Positions 21,607 to 33,996 of a stretch of DNA of 64,000 nt are shown piece after piece (the first letter of the stretch is position 1; the number at the start of each line of letters is the position of its first letter). The stretch spans positions 186,001 to 250,000 of the forward strand of contig CAJQUW010001859.1 of the NCBI GenBank assembly GCA_907163375.1, in the 5' to 3' direction. The notes under the pieces are model-generated. The model searched no databases, was not told where the DNA came from, and worked only from the letters and a program-made list of their open reading frames with translations. The translations under genes and the position numbers were made by a program. The DNA comes from Prostheceraeus crozeri. Taxonomy: Eukaryota; Platyhelminthes; Polycladida; Euryleptidae.

Positions 21607-23064
21607 CACTTAGCACAATTGAAAACGCACCACCTGTCAAATCCGTCAAATTGATCGCTATACACGATTGATAAAGAATGAAGGACGCATTCTAACCGAC
21701 ATAGATATCTGTGCTACGGCCCGACGGCGGTCAGGGGTCTAATGACATGATTGACAGCTAATGTAAATGAATAGGACAAACTTTTAGTGATTAAGAAAAG
21801 TAATTATTAAACATAACATCTATACTTGTACAAGTTAATAGCGGGTATAACCTCCGCGAGCAGTCAATAAGGCACTGATTCGTCGCGGCATTCTGAGGAC
21901 GAGCCGTCTCAGAAAATTTTGAGGAATTTGTTGCCAAACTGCAACCACTGTCTCTTGTAATTCACGCAGTGTTTGCGGAGGCGGGTCCCGCTGCTGAACT
22001 TGGCGCTTCAGATAATCCCACACGTGCTCGATCGGGTTCATGTCCGGCGACCTTGATGGCCTGCGAAGAGTCCGTATCTCTAAGTTTTCCTTCAGCTGCG
22101 TCACATTGTATGCACGATGCGAAGGTGCGTTATCATCTTGCAGGATCCAGTTGGCCACGTCTCCGAATGTTCGAGTCGCAAATGGCAGAAGATGCCTGCC
22201 CACACGTGAACGGATGGCCCCTGTTGCTGATGAGTAGGCTGGACGTGTTGCTGCAGCATCTCTTGGCGTGGCACACGCCAAACACGAATGCGGCCATCAT
22301 TGCGGAACAGACGAAACCGACTTTCGTCAGTGAAGATGATACGTCTCCATTGTGGTAGTCTCCAGTGAACTCGTTGCATCGCCCACCGCTCTCTTCGTGC
22401 CACATGCGCAGGTGTTAATCTGGGGCATTTGCGCATCTTCCTTGAGCGAAGTCCTTGCTCTCGAAGCCGATTTTTTATGGTGCCCGAGCTCAGGATGTTG
22501 CCTCTGCGACTTCTTTCGCCCCACATCAGTCGTAGCAGAGTTGCGGGGAGTGTGGGATTGCCTCGCACCATTCTAAGCAATCGCCGGTCAGCTCTGGCAG
22601 TTGTGTGACGAACTGCACCAACGCCAGCATGTGCCACGGTACCATTTGCTCTCGCTTTCTTGAGAAGTCGGGCAATCGTCGTATGCGAACGACCGAAATG
22701 TCGTCCGACGGCCCGAAGGGACATTCCAGCGTCAAGCATGCCAATAGCACGCCATCTTTCGGCATCAGACATTTGACGCACCATCTTAAGATTTTTCACA
22801 AAACCGTCATTTCCCATAATAAGTCGTTAATTTTATACTTCATGATCGAAGTTCAATTTGAACACATGCTTGCTAAGTAATTCGGTAATAATAATGCTTG
22901 CTTCAGTAATTCAGTCTGAACAATTACGCAATCCCACCACCAGACCGCCGTCGTGCAGATATCTATGTCAATTAGCGTGCGTCCTTCATTCCATATTCAA
23001 TCGAAGCGATTTACTTCGAATTAGCTGGATTTGACAGGTGGTGCGTTTTCAATTGTGCTAAGTG
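21607..23064 (-). mobile_element. Tc1-type DNA transposon with ends and TA duplication
   Basis: 1458 bp between TA dinucleotides (21605-21606 and 23065-23066). The ends are inverted copies starting CACTTAGCACAATTG and continuing through AAAACGCACCACCTGTCAAA. A further inner pair shares GAATGAAGGACGCA and GACATAGATATCTG. Between them lies one transposase gene on the minus strand, so the layout is a complete Tc1 element whose gene is damaged. Confidence 0.92.
21835..22817 (-). pseudogene. Tc1 transposase, frameshifted and internally shortened
   Basis: It starts at a true ATG (22817-22815). The first ~130 residues are the bipartite DNA-binding domain: a first helix-turn-helix with MSLRAVGRHFGRSHTTIARL, then a second around LPATLLRLMWGE and SGTIKNRLREQGLRSRK. 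The catalytic part begins IIFTDESRFRLF (first Asp), then switches frame near 22240. The second frame (to 21835) carries WILQDDNAPSHRAYN (second Asp) and SPDMNPIEHVWDYLKR (Glu), giving DD34E spacing. About 20 residues usually found between the first two acidic residues are missing. The enzyme would cut and paste the element at TA sites, but this copy cannot make it. Confidence 0.9.
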
Positions 23065-23066
23065 TA

Positions 23067-26000
23067 GGTTGTCATAACAACCAAGACTGATTGATTAGTC
23101 CGTCTGTGCACTTCCAGTCCGTTTCATAAATAGATAGAAATTAGTTAAAACAGCAACAGAATGCGAAAAACAGAATAAAGAAGTAGAGGGATCACTATCG
23201 ACCATACTGGTGATGTAGCGATTTGACCTGCGAGAAGTCAACCTTGGTCGGGCAGAAGAAGCGGTCGCTGACAGCCTCATCGCAACCAAAAGTAAATCAT
23301 ACTTTTGAGGACCTTTAATTGTTGCGACACTGTGGCAACTGACCGGCCACTTCGGATCAAAGTCTCAGCTTGACCCCTAAGATAGCCTTTCTGGTAAGCT
23401 TTCAGTACTGCAGTTCGCATGTTACTGAGGGACACAAAACCAATGAAATGAATGAATTCGATGTCTTTCGATTACACAGAATTGTTCTTGTCTGTCTATG
23501 CCTTATGCATGCGTGAGAGTGATGAGTCACGCCTTCTGGTTAGCAATGAAAATGAGAATTCAATTCCAAACAAATTGCAAAAGATTGAAACATTATTTAG
23601 TCTACTGACTGCTATATTTAGAGTAGAGTCATGAAATTTTCACAGGAGCAATTTCAGAACATGAGCTGTCTAAACATATAAAGTTTGTTTAATTTGGAAG
23701 CGACTTTCTATGCGTAATTTACGTTTACCCATTTCAATTCTTTATGAAACAATCTGTACATTGAAATGACAATCAGTTGTTCAGCCTGCTACTCATTCAT
23801 ACAGCCAAAGGAGCCAGATTTAAATTTTAGGGACTGGATTCTACTGATAAAAAGTGCATCATGTTGATGGGGACTCAACTACACAGGGTTTCGTGCCCTT
23901 CTCATCCTCTATGATTATTAGCAGCTCAGTGCAGAATCTAACTCTGATCAATGCTCATAGGAAAGCGGTTGTACTTTTTGAAGACAGTGTCTCTTGAGCT
24001 ACGTTTTGTGTTTCACCTGATGCGACTTGCATTCAACAAAGTCGCAATGCTGAGATGTCTATGCTGAGTATTCTTTGCTTATACAATTTAAGAAAACCAT
24101 TAGATGATTACTATAACTCTTTGGCATAAAAGCGCATTTAAGCAAGATCTTGTTAGAATACCACAAGAGTACAGCATGACAAATTTTGCATGAAACTTTA
24201 GACAGACTCGTTATCGCTCATAACTGTTTACAATTATTCGCGCAAGTGGAAGAAAAAATCGTACCTTTATACAACAAATCCATTTTAAATCTGTTCTATT
24301 GCAAATACTTCAATATCTGTGTTCTATAACGGGAATTATAATTAGAGCGTGCTTTAGGCTGTATCTCACTAAAAAACTGTCTTGATTATAATTTTCCGGT
24401 ATTCTGGTATTCTCCTCGATAATGAAGGGTAACTGGATTGAAAAAATCACGCGTTTACATACAGAAAAAAATGTAACAATTATATGTTTTTAGTTTTATG
24501 AAATTTGTGCAAGAAAAGCATGTTCATTGGCTGGATCCAGCTTAGAGTAGGATTCCTCTATTTACTTTTCATTCATTGAAAACATTCCATTTTAATAACT
24601 TCATTCAATTTGTATTGCGTTTTGAGTTGGGTGCCGGGGAAAACAGGCCTGAAAATATCTACCGGCTTCAATCTCTAGATTAATTTATAGCATCAAACAG
24701 ATGTTATGATTAATCAACATCCTTTCTATACGAAATCACTTCACGTTTGATAATATTACGATATCTACCTCAACTAAAAAGAACTGTTTAGGCCTCATTT
24801 CCTTCTTATCTTTTCTAAGGTACTCTTGCTCAACTGCGAAGACAATAAACATAAGAAGAAAAGAAAAGGAAGAGAGAATTTAGTAATCAGAACAATTCAT
24901 GAGAACCTTCTCTAGTCCTCCACCTAAGGCACATTCATTCATTACACGCATAAGAAGAAAACGCTATCAGTCTGTGAAAATTGAATTCAAGAGTCAGGAG
25001 AATAGGAAACCTCTGAGAAACTTGAGAAAGTTAAGTCGACATGCATAGACGCGTATAATTAGTCATTTCGCTTCACAGATTGCTCAAATCAACGAAGAAC
25101 AAATATATTGAAATATTTTTCTTGCGGATTATCGGGAACATAGCAAAATTGAAGACTTGCAAAACACTTAAATTAAAAGTGTTATCTATAGATATCGACA
25201 AATTCAAAATAAAAACATTTCTAGAAACGCATATAGAACTATGAAGAATTTGAATGCAAACCGCGATAAGCACTGCGGTATATTGATCATTTTTAAAAAA
25301 CATCAAAAATACCCTTTTGTTGAGCAATTATTCGACTTGTAGTCATTGAATAACTTACATGTATTTAAACATTACATATACGCCCACATGTATGTGATTA
25401 CGGGTCAAATGATCAATTTTCGTAACTGAGATGCAGGTTAATTTCGAATGAGGGTTCCATTTGAGAAAACAAGATAAATCAGGTAAACAGCGCATAAGTT
25501 TTAAGGAATCGTGACATGTAAGTTCTACTAAGAGTTTGACATCAACAGATGTTTATTTCCTGAATGAACATAAAAAAAGTTTAGCATTCAATACAGTGTT
25601 ATCACGTTATACCCTTGGAGTAGTATAGAGAATTTTACGGGGTAGTAATCTAATTGACTACCTAAATTATTTCTTGGTTAAGATATCACAAAATAGATTG
25701 CAGATGAGTTTGACAGGGCCTTCGACATCCCGCGTCTTCTACCGATCGATGTTCGGTGCTGATATCAGGGTTCCCATAGTAGGCCTATGCAACTCATCTT
25801 TTGAATTGAAATTTACGAGAAATAACCGCATGTACAAAATGCTATCCATATCATCAATTTTATCTTCCATTACTCCTCAGTTGTTTTGATAAGTGGATGA
25901 TGATGTATAACACACTTTGATTCATGTTCACATACCCTGTGATTTTTCCTCTGCGAAATATACCTGCTTTATAGCTTTTATAGTGAAAACATTGCAGCCG

Positions 26001-28389
26001 TCTGAACTATCACTTCGATTTTCAAATCTTTCCATTTGTCCTATTTTGAGAGAATTCTTCCTTTTAAAGCTTTCATAGTTGAATGTGTTGTTTATTTGTA
26101 ATCCGATTTGAGGATTTTCTTTTAATAATTGATCAAATTCAGGGATGAGGGTTTATAATAATGGCTCATAAAGCTCAAATCGATCAATCTAGATGGCAGC
26201 AGATGTTTTACATTCAAATTGCTTGAATCATTTTGATGTATTGATGATTTGGAATGATGATCGTATATTTGCATTCATGATCATTTTGGCAATTGTATGT
26301 CGTGGAAATCATCAAAAAAAGCGCATATCCACTAATATGCGACACATTGTATTGTTGATCTCCGAATCGTGCTGCTAATTTTTAATGTAACAATCTCGAA
26401 TACTGGGTTGAATCCTCTCAATTTCAAGAAAGTCAAGCATCACAAATTTGTACAGTTATGAGATCAACATTGTTGCGCAATGTTGTCTCAAAGGCTTGGG
26501 TTGAAATGGACACAATTTGAATGAAAGGGTAAATAAAAAATGGTCAGAATATTTTTTGGTCACATATCACTTCCAAAGTGTCGCACACACCCACAGAAGT
26601 AATTTCATGTGGATTGAAGTAGAAAAAAATTATTGTTTGTCGTGTCTAATCCTTTCATTCTTGAATCATTTTAAAAATTACAATTTGTCAAATGCAATTT
26701 GCAGGCGTTCTAGGCATTGCACGAAGTTGGGAGAGGTGCCATTACAGTTGCATTGATCTTCTCTTTCTCTTGGTCAAAACGTTTTGCCTGTTTGGGATCA
26801 ATATGTTGTGCTATGTTGCCAAATGGACACAATATGAGTGAAAGGGTGACCACACTCGAAAGAGATTTTCTTTCCAAAGCCGTCTAAAACTCTTCTCCAT
26901 TGATCAATTAGTCAAACAATGACTAGCATGCCAACTGTATCTTGACAGCTACTTCAACTTGTCCGACCAAGAGTTACACAAGTTAAGGGAAATGTATTTT
27001 GATGACATGTGCTATGTATTGTATGCGTGCATGTGAAGGCTGAGCCGCACTGCTAGCGGCTCGTCACGACAAGAGATGGAGATGCATCGGTTCGGAACCG
27101 CCTCAGCCGAAGGGATTTGTGAATCTGAATCAATTATTTAAACATTGCTATTTGCTCAGCCGTACGCACTTCATGTTTCACAGATGTGCTAAGCATGGAC
27201 ACAAAGCTAGTTTTCCTGGAAGCCACGTGATCTCATATCATGTCATACCCACCCACACCAGAAAGAGCGTGCCCAGAACCTCAACAATACTACCGCAACT
27301 TGTAATTAAGATATATAATCATTGTAATTCATGTGTGAGATTGAGCCCTGCAAGCTTATGTTAATTTTCCTGAATCGTGTGAACAGATAGCATGCTACTT
27401 ATCTGTGTTGGCTAATTTCGGCTCAGCCTCGACTGCTTAAGCTGACTGAGCTTAGGTGTGGCTTCGGCTTGGCTTAGGATAAAGTAAAGTCGACTGTTTA
27501 GGACTAAGATTTATCGATCTGCGCACATTTCTACTGTGCATTTTATATAACTTAGAGAAGTTTGAATCAGTTACTATTGGGGCATACTAAATCCTCAAGT
27601 ATGATAAAATTGCAAGGAAAATATTTTTCCGCAATGAAAGTATCTGTGGAAACCGTTCAAACTTATCATGCCACAGCAAGAATGACGCCGACGAATGTGT
27701 CTTCGTCTGGAATGAAATTCGTGATTATGATAACGCTTTGAGTACTTTGGAGACATCAAGGTGGGTCAATAGGTGCTTCAGCATGAACATGTGTTTTCAT
27801 TTCGGCGTCTCATGCTAGTGAAGAGGAAGGCACTTCAGTCGTCTAACATTTCGAATCACGTTCAGACCCAGACGCCTGTAATCAATCTTTTCGGCGTCAT
27901 CATTTTAAGCAGTCAGAATACAGAATGTTCATGATTATCAGATATCATCGTTCAGGTTGAAAGTTGATTTATGAGACCATACCTCGCAATGGTGAAAAAC
28001 TTCGCATAAAAAGTGTCCTGAATTGTCTTGAACTCGTCAATTCTCATTGAAAATGTTGAACTCGCTTCGCTCAGAATGCATTTTCAATGTAGTATAGAGA
28101 TTCTATCAATATTGCTATAGTCATTTATGGGACATGACTCCAACATTTTCATGAAAAATATTATTCAATATTATTCTATTTAGGAATGCTTCTTTAAATA
28201 ATGCCCAACTATAGCATCTTTTCATTGCACTGACTACAATCGATTGCTGATCAACGGTGTGTTCTTTAAACTTTCCTTCCTATTCTTTTTTTCATATATT
28301 TAGTGCGTTAAGGAACTTAGATCAATCAAATTGTCGCTGTCGAAACAATTTGTTTCAGAATGAAATTAAGACTCTAATTTCCACATTAA
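23067..28389. other. Long stretch without a supported gene
   Basis: About 5.3 kb of AT-rich DNA. A few open frames (23452-23634, 25073-25327, 25674-25889, 26517-26756, 27119-27364) show no domain. A short direct repeat, AAATGGACACAAT plus GAAAGGGT, occurs at 26504-26530 and 26821-26847. No terminal repeats or RNA genes were recognised. Confidence 0.5.
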
Positions 28390-28647
28390 ATGATAATTTT
28401 CAGAATAAAACGAATTTTTGATTTATTAATATTATTCTGTATATTTATTTACAAACTTGCATTTTCCCGACCCCGCATCCCTGATATTGACATCAATCCA
28501 CAAGACAATGCAATAATGGAGTGTTTAGTGCGTGCCATGTCCGGTCGACAATCCTGTCATGATCAGTCACAGATAAACAATCATTTGACTAACAATGACA
28601 CGAATAGGACCTACTTTGCGGCTCCTCAGTCTATTCGAAGACACTGA
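28390..28647 (+). CDS. Possible small secreted or membrane-anchored protein, 85 aa
   Basis: An ATG-started frame. Residues 1-8 are short and basic (MIIFRIKR), residues 9-26 are strongly hydrophobic (FDLLILFCIFIYKLAF), and the rest is polar with two Cys and a PRIPDIDINPQ segment, like a signal peptide or anchor plus a small mature chain. Base use in the mature part is less AT-rich than the surroundings. There is no recognisable family, clear poly(A) signal or promoter. It may be a chance frame: the upstream TAATTTTCAG could also be a splice acceptor. Confidence 0.22.
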   Translation: MIIFRIKRIFDLLILFCIFIYKLAFSRPRIPDIDINPQDNAIMECLVRAMSGRQSCHDQSQINNHLTNNDTNRTYFAAPQSIRRH

Positions 28648-28660
28648 TATTCAGTGAAGC

Positions 28661-28678
28661 ATATATATATATATATAT
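28661..28678. repeat. (AT)n microsatellite
   Basis: Nine AT units. Confidence 0.9.
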
Positions 28679-28834
28679 TCAGACATAAAGAGCTCAACTT
28701 GAACATTTTTTGAAGGAAAAATAATAACTGTGTCTTTCAATCGAGCAATTTTCTGAGTTCTTCACTCCATCTTCAGCGGTAAACAGGAATCCGATGAAAT
28801 AAGAATAACAGAAATAAGTTTATATACAGATCAG

Positions 28835-30375
28835 CGTAAAATGGTTTGAAAGCCAAATAAATTTTCACATTCTGTAATTTCTCCTTCAAGTCGTTTATAC
28901 ATCTTTTTAGTTGTTTATGTTTGTTATCTATGAAAGGGATGGACCAGCACACCTTACGCAGTTCACTAGTGCTTGAGGCATTCTGATAATTTTCAGACTT
29001 GGTTACGACCATTTCTTTTAAATTGTCAATAAAGTACGAATCATAGCCGTTTTTCTGAAACATTGACTTGATGCGTTCACATAGGCTGTTGGAAAAAATC
29101 AATTGTGAGAGTAATTTAATTGCTCTCATTTTTTTTGCTAACAATCAATTAATATAATAGGATCACGTGAGCAATCAAGTAATTGCAATTATTTTTTGTC
29201 ATTGCCAAATCTAGGTAGATCTTTCCACATGACTGACACTTGATTGATAAATACTTAGAACGCTAATTCCATAGTTAGCACATAGGTCTACGAGGATGCA
29301 TTAAAACACTTTCAGAAATAGAATTTATCTGTAATCACATGCATGTATTTTCTCTTTCACTATGTTCGTTGAGCTAATTTGCATGACAAAACATGCAAAT
29401 ACACTGATAACAATATTAAGCAATGACTGATAAGACAATTTATATTCTTTTATATATCTATTCTTCAAGCGCAGTATTTTCCAGCTCAAACACTGGAACA
29501 CTGCCACTCTGACCATCGTGATGATATACCATTATTTAACTTTATCTAAGAGAAAGCATCTATACTTACTTTGTTAGAGACTCATAATTTTAATTTTGAA
29601 TGAATGCTATAGACTATTAAAAACAAGATTCGCATCAGGATAAAATCAGACATTTCTTCGTTTAAAATACGAGTAGGCCTACAGAATATCATGTCATCGA
29701 CTGTGTAAGCCTATATATTATGTTGTATAACTTACAATGATCGCTCAATAAATCGTCTCTTTTAAACTTGTGAATGATTGCAATTAATTGCAATAATTGG
29801 CAACTCATCCAATTAATTAATTGGACTGAAGATGGTTCATGAATCAATTAATTGCAATTAATTTCCAATCAATTAATTTTTCCAGATCCTGGTTCACATC
29901 CTATTCTAAAATCCTCTTTATATGGAACATACTGCATGCGCTCAAGAAAATAGGGAAATAGCAGCAATTTTAGAAGAAGAGGGAGAACACAGAGATGCAG
30001 ATATATAGATACCTACACTGATTTATTTGATGTGATGTCTAATCATGAATGCTGACAACACTGTCAAGAAAGATAAGACTATCATTCTGGCCTAACTCCA
30101 TCGTAAATTATACATTTTCATCAACCGAATTGAGAAACTCGAAAAAATGCTTGCAGTCTTTTTAGGAGCTGATGACCGCAAAACAGTCATCTATGTACAT
30201 GTTTACAGAAAAGGGGATGATGATGTCTAAGTTCTGAAAAACGGCTTTCTATACAATATTCATGGCAAACGCAGCCATGGTAGGAGCTAGCTTCGAGCCC
30301 ATTGGATATGCCATCAATTTGGTGAAACAGTTTATCTTTAAAAGAAAATAGCATGCTTGTACATATATTATATTA
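28835..30375 (-). mobile_element. Penelope-like element fragment with an AT-rich insertion
   Basis: The minus strand carries reverse-transcriptase pieces of a Penelope-like element. Around 30300 is PMGSKLAPTMAAFAMN, around 30190 MYIDDCFAVISS (the catalytic YIDD) followed by HFFEFLNSVDENV, and around 30080 NDSLIFLDSVVSIH. The thumb region (28773-29144 frame) has CERIKSMFQKNGYDSYFID and VCWSIPFID. About 750 bases of AT-rich non-Penelope sequence (roughly 29150-29905) lie between the two parts. No GIY-YIG domain was found downstream. It is an old fossil, broken in several places, and a different family from the copy at 1.2-3.2 kb. Confidence 0.78.
29150..29905. repeat. AT-rich insertion with AATTAATTGCAATTAATT words
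   Basis: It interrupts the Penelope-like fragment. Near its right end the word AATTAATTGCAATTAATT and its pieces repeat several times (29770-29880), and a GTAATTGCAATTA word stands near its left end (about 29180). Ends and duplication are not clear. It could be a decayed MITE. Confidence 0.4.
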
Positions 30376-30382
30376 TTTTTAA

Positions 30383-31105
30383 CCAAATTTGCATTGAGGA
30401 ACATTTTGCTTTGTTCTGCTTAATTTCTAGACCTAAAATGCCTAATTGGAACTGAAAAGATATTTTTTATGGTCTTTGATTTTTTTGTTAATTTGATGTT
30501 TGTAAATTTTGGTTTCAATTCATTTTCTTCACACATTTAATTTAACATTATGTCGTTGTTCAGTTTAATGTGTTTATGAAATATTCTGTCTGTTTTTCTA
30601 TACTGTTGTCTCTCGTTTAAAGATAATAATTCTCGACGTTTCTGACTCAACTGTGTCTATTTCAAGCTAACAATAAGTGATGTATACGCTAAAGGATATA
30701 AAATTTGAATTACATGCAAAATACAAATATTCCTATAAAATCCATAGTACTAAATTGTTGAACAAAGATATCAATGATAGATGTGAATGATTACAACAAC
30801 TGCAGTTCAAAAAGTTGAATGTTCACTTATAGCATAGAATTATGAAATTCTTAATGGAAAAGATATATCAAACATAGATCTATGCAATGTTCAGGTGATG
30901 AGTCAACTCCTTGCCAAATAAGATAAAGTAAATTAACCAGCTAAATTAAATTAAACATTCAATCAAACGTGTAGAGAAAATGAACTAAAACCAAAATTTA
31001 CAATCATCAAATTAACAAAAAATTGAAAAAACATCAAAAAAATATCTGATCAATTTCAATAAAGTATTTTAAATTTAGAAATTAAGCAGAACAAGCAAAT
31101 TTAGG
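30383..31105. repeat. Element with ~150-bp inverted terminal repeats
   Basis: Bases 30383-30545 match the reverse complement of 30950-31105 at roughly three quarters of positions. Shared stretches include TTGTTCTGCTTAATTTCTA, TTTTGTTAATTTGATG and GTAAATTTTGGTTT. The ~400-bp centre is non-coding and AT-rich. It is probably an old foldback or MITE-type DNA element. No target duplication was identified. Confidence 0.65.
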
Positions 31106-32785
31106 TATATTCATAAATTTCAAATTTCAAAAAATTTCATGGTTTCTAGATTATTTGATTATGAGTACCCTCCGAGTGCATACGATTAATCGAAATTTAA
31201 TCATCTTTTTGTGAGATGTTGTAATAAAGAGTAGACTTATGCAAGACTTGCATCGTAAATATCAGTCGCTGAAACCTTAATGTAAACTTCTTTGCGTGTA
31301 TCGTTAATTTCGTGAAATGCGTGACTACGTAACTTACTAATCGAGCAGTAATGCATCGTGACATAACGGATCTCGTTACTCGATCCGGAGAGACTGAATT
31401 ACATCATTTTATTTTCGCTGAGAGAAATGTGATCGCGATAAATTAAACTTCATAACTTGTTTCAGTTGTTCTCAGTGATACAATTCATGAAGCTAACAAA
31501 GTCACCTGCACGTCCGTAGCTCTCAATATGAAGAGCCTCAACTTAAGAAGGTGCATTAAGTGATCACAAAATTAAGTCGTCCTCATGTCTCCGATAAAAC
31601 ACAGGCTTATGTGGCAAGCACTCTCGAAGACAATGGAAGATTGGAAACTGTTGTGAAACTTGGAAACTAAAGATATCTCCATGATCAGTACAAATTTATG
31701 ACAGTCTCAATCTTACTGCAATGCATAGAAATTATCCGATAACTTGATTGAGGACAAGTGAGTTGTTCCCAAAACTATTACATGCAGATACGCTAATCCC
31801 AAAAATGTCTGTCACCTTTTGAATTGCTTTCTAATGTTAATAGGTGACATCGTTATGAATTTGCCGATTTAAATGTATCTATGAAAATATTGAACCATTG
31901 AACACTGTAAGGTATGGAGAAGCTAGTCAATGAATCGAAATATATTTCTATGAATGTCACAAGATGCACTGACTTTAGAAAGCCTTGATGTTGAAGTATG
32001 TACTCAAGCATGCCTCTTGAAGACAGTAAAATTGAGAAATAAGATTGAAAGAGAAAAATGACGGGAAGTAAAGAAAATGTGGCTACAGGAGAGGCGCTTG
32101 ATTTTTCAGCAATGAAGATAGCAACATCAGAATGTTTAATATCTGAATTTTAGCAAAAGAATATTTTTACGGCAAAGCGAGACAAAGTGCATAAAAAATG
32201 TTCTACCGCTAGAAAATGAAATCTACCGAACGCCCATTACTTAGGCTATGCTCTGAATAACAAAGCTTCATCCGCAATAGAGTTACTTAAGATGTACATG
32301 TAGAATGAACGATTGTCATATAAACAGTCCGCAACCGTCTGCGCTAGGCCGGTATGAGAAAACGGAGACTGCCTGCTGCGAGTACAAAGGAAATTGAGAG
32401 AAAGATTGGCTACGAAAGAAATGCATGTAGAGAGAAATTTGGAGGAATGTGATATTTATGAACGAGAGTAAGTTTCGGAGATTGAAGATTGAAGAATGAG
32501 CTTTCATTCACTAATCCTTTCTTATGCAGGTCCATAAGAACGGGTGAGCGAATGAAAGCTGAGAACTCTAGATAAGATATAAAAGTATGGGAAGCTAGTT
32601 CCTTTAATGTTTTGGGAGCGATCTGATTTAATGATCTTATTGAGTTGCAAATTCTGAAATCTTTCGTGAAGTTCAAAAAGCGTTAATACTTACAGTATAC
32701 TTAGACTAATGCATCGTTAAGAGACTGTCGGATTCCATCTTTCGTGAAACATAGCTTATCAATGGTTGATCAGTTTCATCATGAT
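31106..32785. other. No gene seen
   Basis: AT-rich. Overlapping minus-strand frames at 32316-32507 and 32410-32676 have no family resemblance. Confidence 0.5.
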
Positions 32786-32789
32786 AGAA

Positions 32790-32880
32790 AAAAATGATAG
32801 AGGAAGGATAGAGTGGCCATCAAGATCATCAGATCTTATACCTATTGAACGTGTCTCTTGCGAAGAAGGTATCTTAAATA
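32790..32880 (+). pseudogene. Scrap of a Tc1/mariner-like transposase
   Basis: The frame reads IEWPSRSSDLIPIERVSCEE, which lines up with the WPSRSPDLNPIEHLW motif holding the third acidic residue of Tc1/mariner transposases. Nothing else of the enzyme is recognisable on either side, so this is a remnant of one motif in a frame that also runs on to 32957. Confidence 0.5.
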
Positions 32881-33846
32881 GGTGGCATTTACTGTTTGAA
32901 AGACTTACAATCCATCGTGGTCGGACAGTGGATGACTACTCCTCAAAGCGCAAATGATAACCTGATAATAAATAATGCATGCAAATATTTATGCCTCGAT
33001 GAATCAGAAATATCATCAATTCGTCAGGAGGCTTACCTCGCTATTAGCACTTTATATACCTATTGAAAATATCACTGCTTATCAATAGATTAATTACCTT
33101 TCTTGACTTATGAAAGAGAAACATTTATGGAATAATGGTGAGAGGTTTTGATATGCGCATATTTGCTATATTAAAAGGTGACACACATTCTTGGGATTTG
33201 TATGTGGAAGTTTTCCGTTTTTGAATTTTACACAGCCTTTGGATAAAAACACTATCAACAGATGGTCCTGTGACCATATTGCTAGAGAGGTAATGAATGC
33301 GCGTCATGTTTCTCCACCGTCTCTACTCTCTGGTTCAAAGCTGCCCTCGATCAACAGGCCAATAGGCTAAAGCACTCATTCATAGTGATGGTTGCTGGTT
33401 ACAACCGTTGAATTTTGAAATATCCAAGCATTTTTCATTTTGAAACGAGTCTTGTATATTTTCTTTTCTCTGGCGAAGTAGCGATAGTTGAAACTTGTTC
33501 AGTCCCCTACATGACAAACAGCTTAACTCATTAATTTAAGTCCCTTCTGAATTTTTCTTAATTTCGGTATGTTAACTATTTTTCATTTTTTCTCATGCCG
33601 TTTATTTTACTTTTCATCGGCCTTTTATTGCAATAGAACCTGTAGAAGTAGAGTGTAGAGGTATTTGATGCACTCCGCTTCTGTGGGATTGAACCATATC
33701 TACTCTTGAGATTTGCAGTTAGCAGGCTAATGAAATTTCGACGGGTTTTCATTAAATATCACTTTAAGCACACTGTTGTCAAATTGCCTAATTTAGTGCG
33801 CCTGTAATAATTAATAAAGGCTGCTTTTTGCAAGCACAGTCTAAGC
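32881..33846. other. No gene seen
   Basis: AT-rich spacer without recognised features. A minus-strand frame at 33125-33307 shows no domain. Confidence 0.5.
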
Positions 33847-33996
33847 AGAATAATTAAATATTGAGTTGCATCTTCAGTTGAAAAATGGGAACAGACTTGC
33901 TGGCCTGCTGATGATTCCTGAGATTGGATGAAATGGCAGCTATTCAGGTTTGTTCCTTTTTTCAACTGAGGATGCAACTCAATATTCAATTATTCT
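33847..33996. repeat. 150-bp hairpin-forming inverted repeat
   Basis: The arms (33847-33896 and 33948-33996) share GAATAATT, AATATTGAGTTGCATC and the run through TTCAGTTGAAAAA to GGAACA, about 49 bp each with few mismatches, around a ~50-base loop. It could be a tiny MITE or a transcript that folds into a long hairpin. It is non-coding, although it creates an artefactual frame on the minus strand. Confidence 0.75.

Noticed and set aside
22352-22576. Plus-strand frames across the Tc1 element
   Set aside because: Antisense shadows of the transposase gene.
23860-23905. Minus-strand GATGAGAAGGGCACGAAAC, hammerhead-like words
   Set aside because: The segment between the two boxes cannot form stem II, and no outer stem pairs. 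It may be a scrap of a retroelement 3' end.
33345-33412. tRNA-like AGGCTAAAGCAC ... GGTTACAACC
   Set aside because: The B box lacks the TTCGA core, and no SINE body follows.
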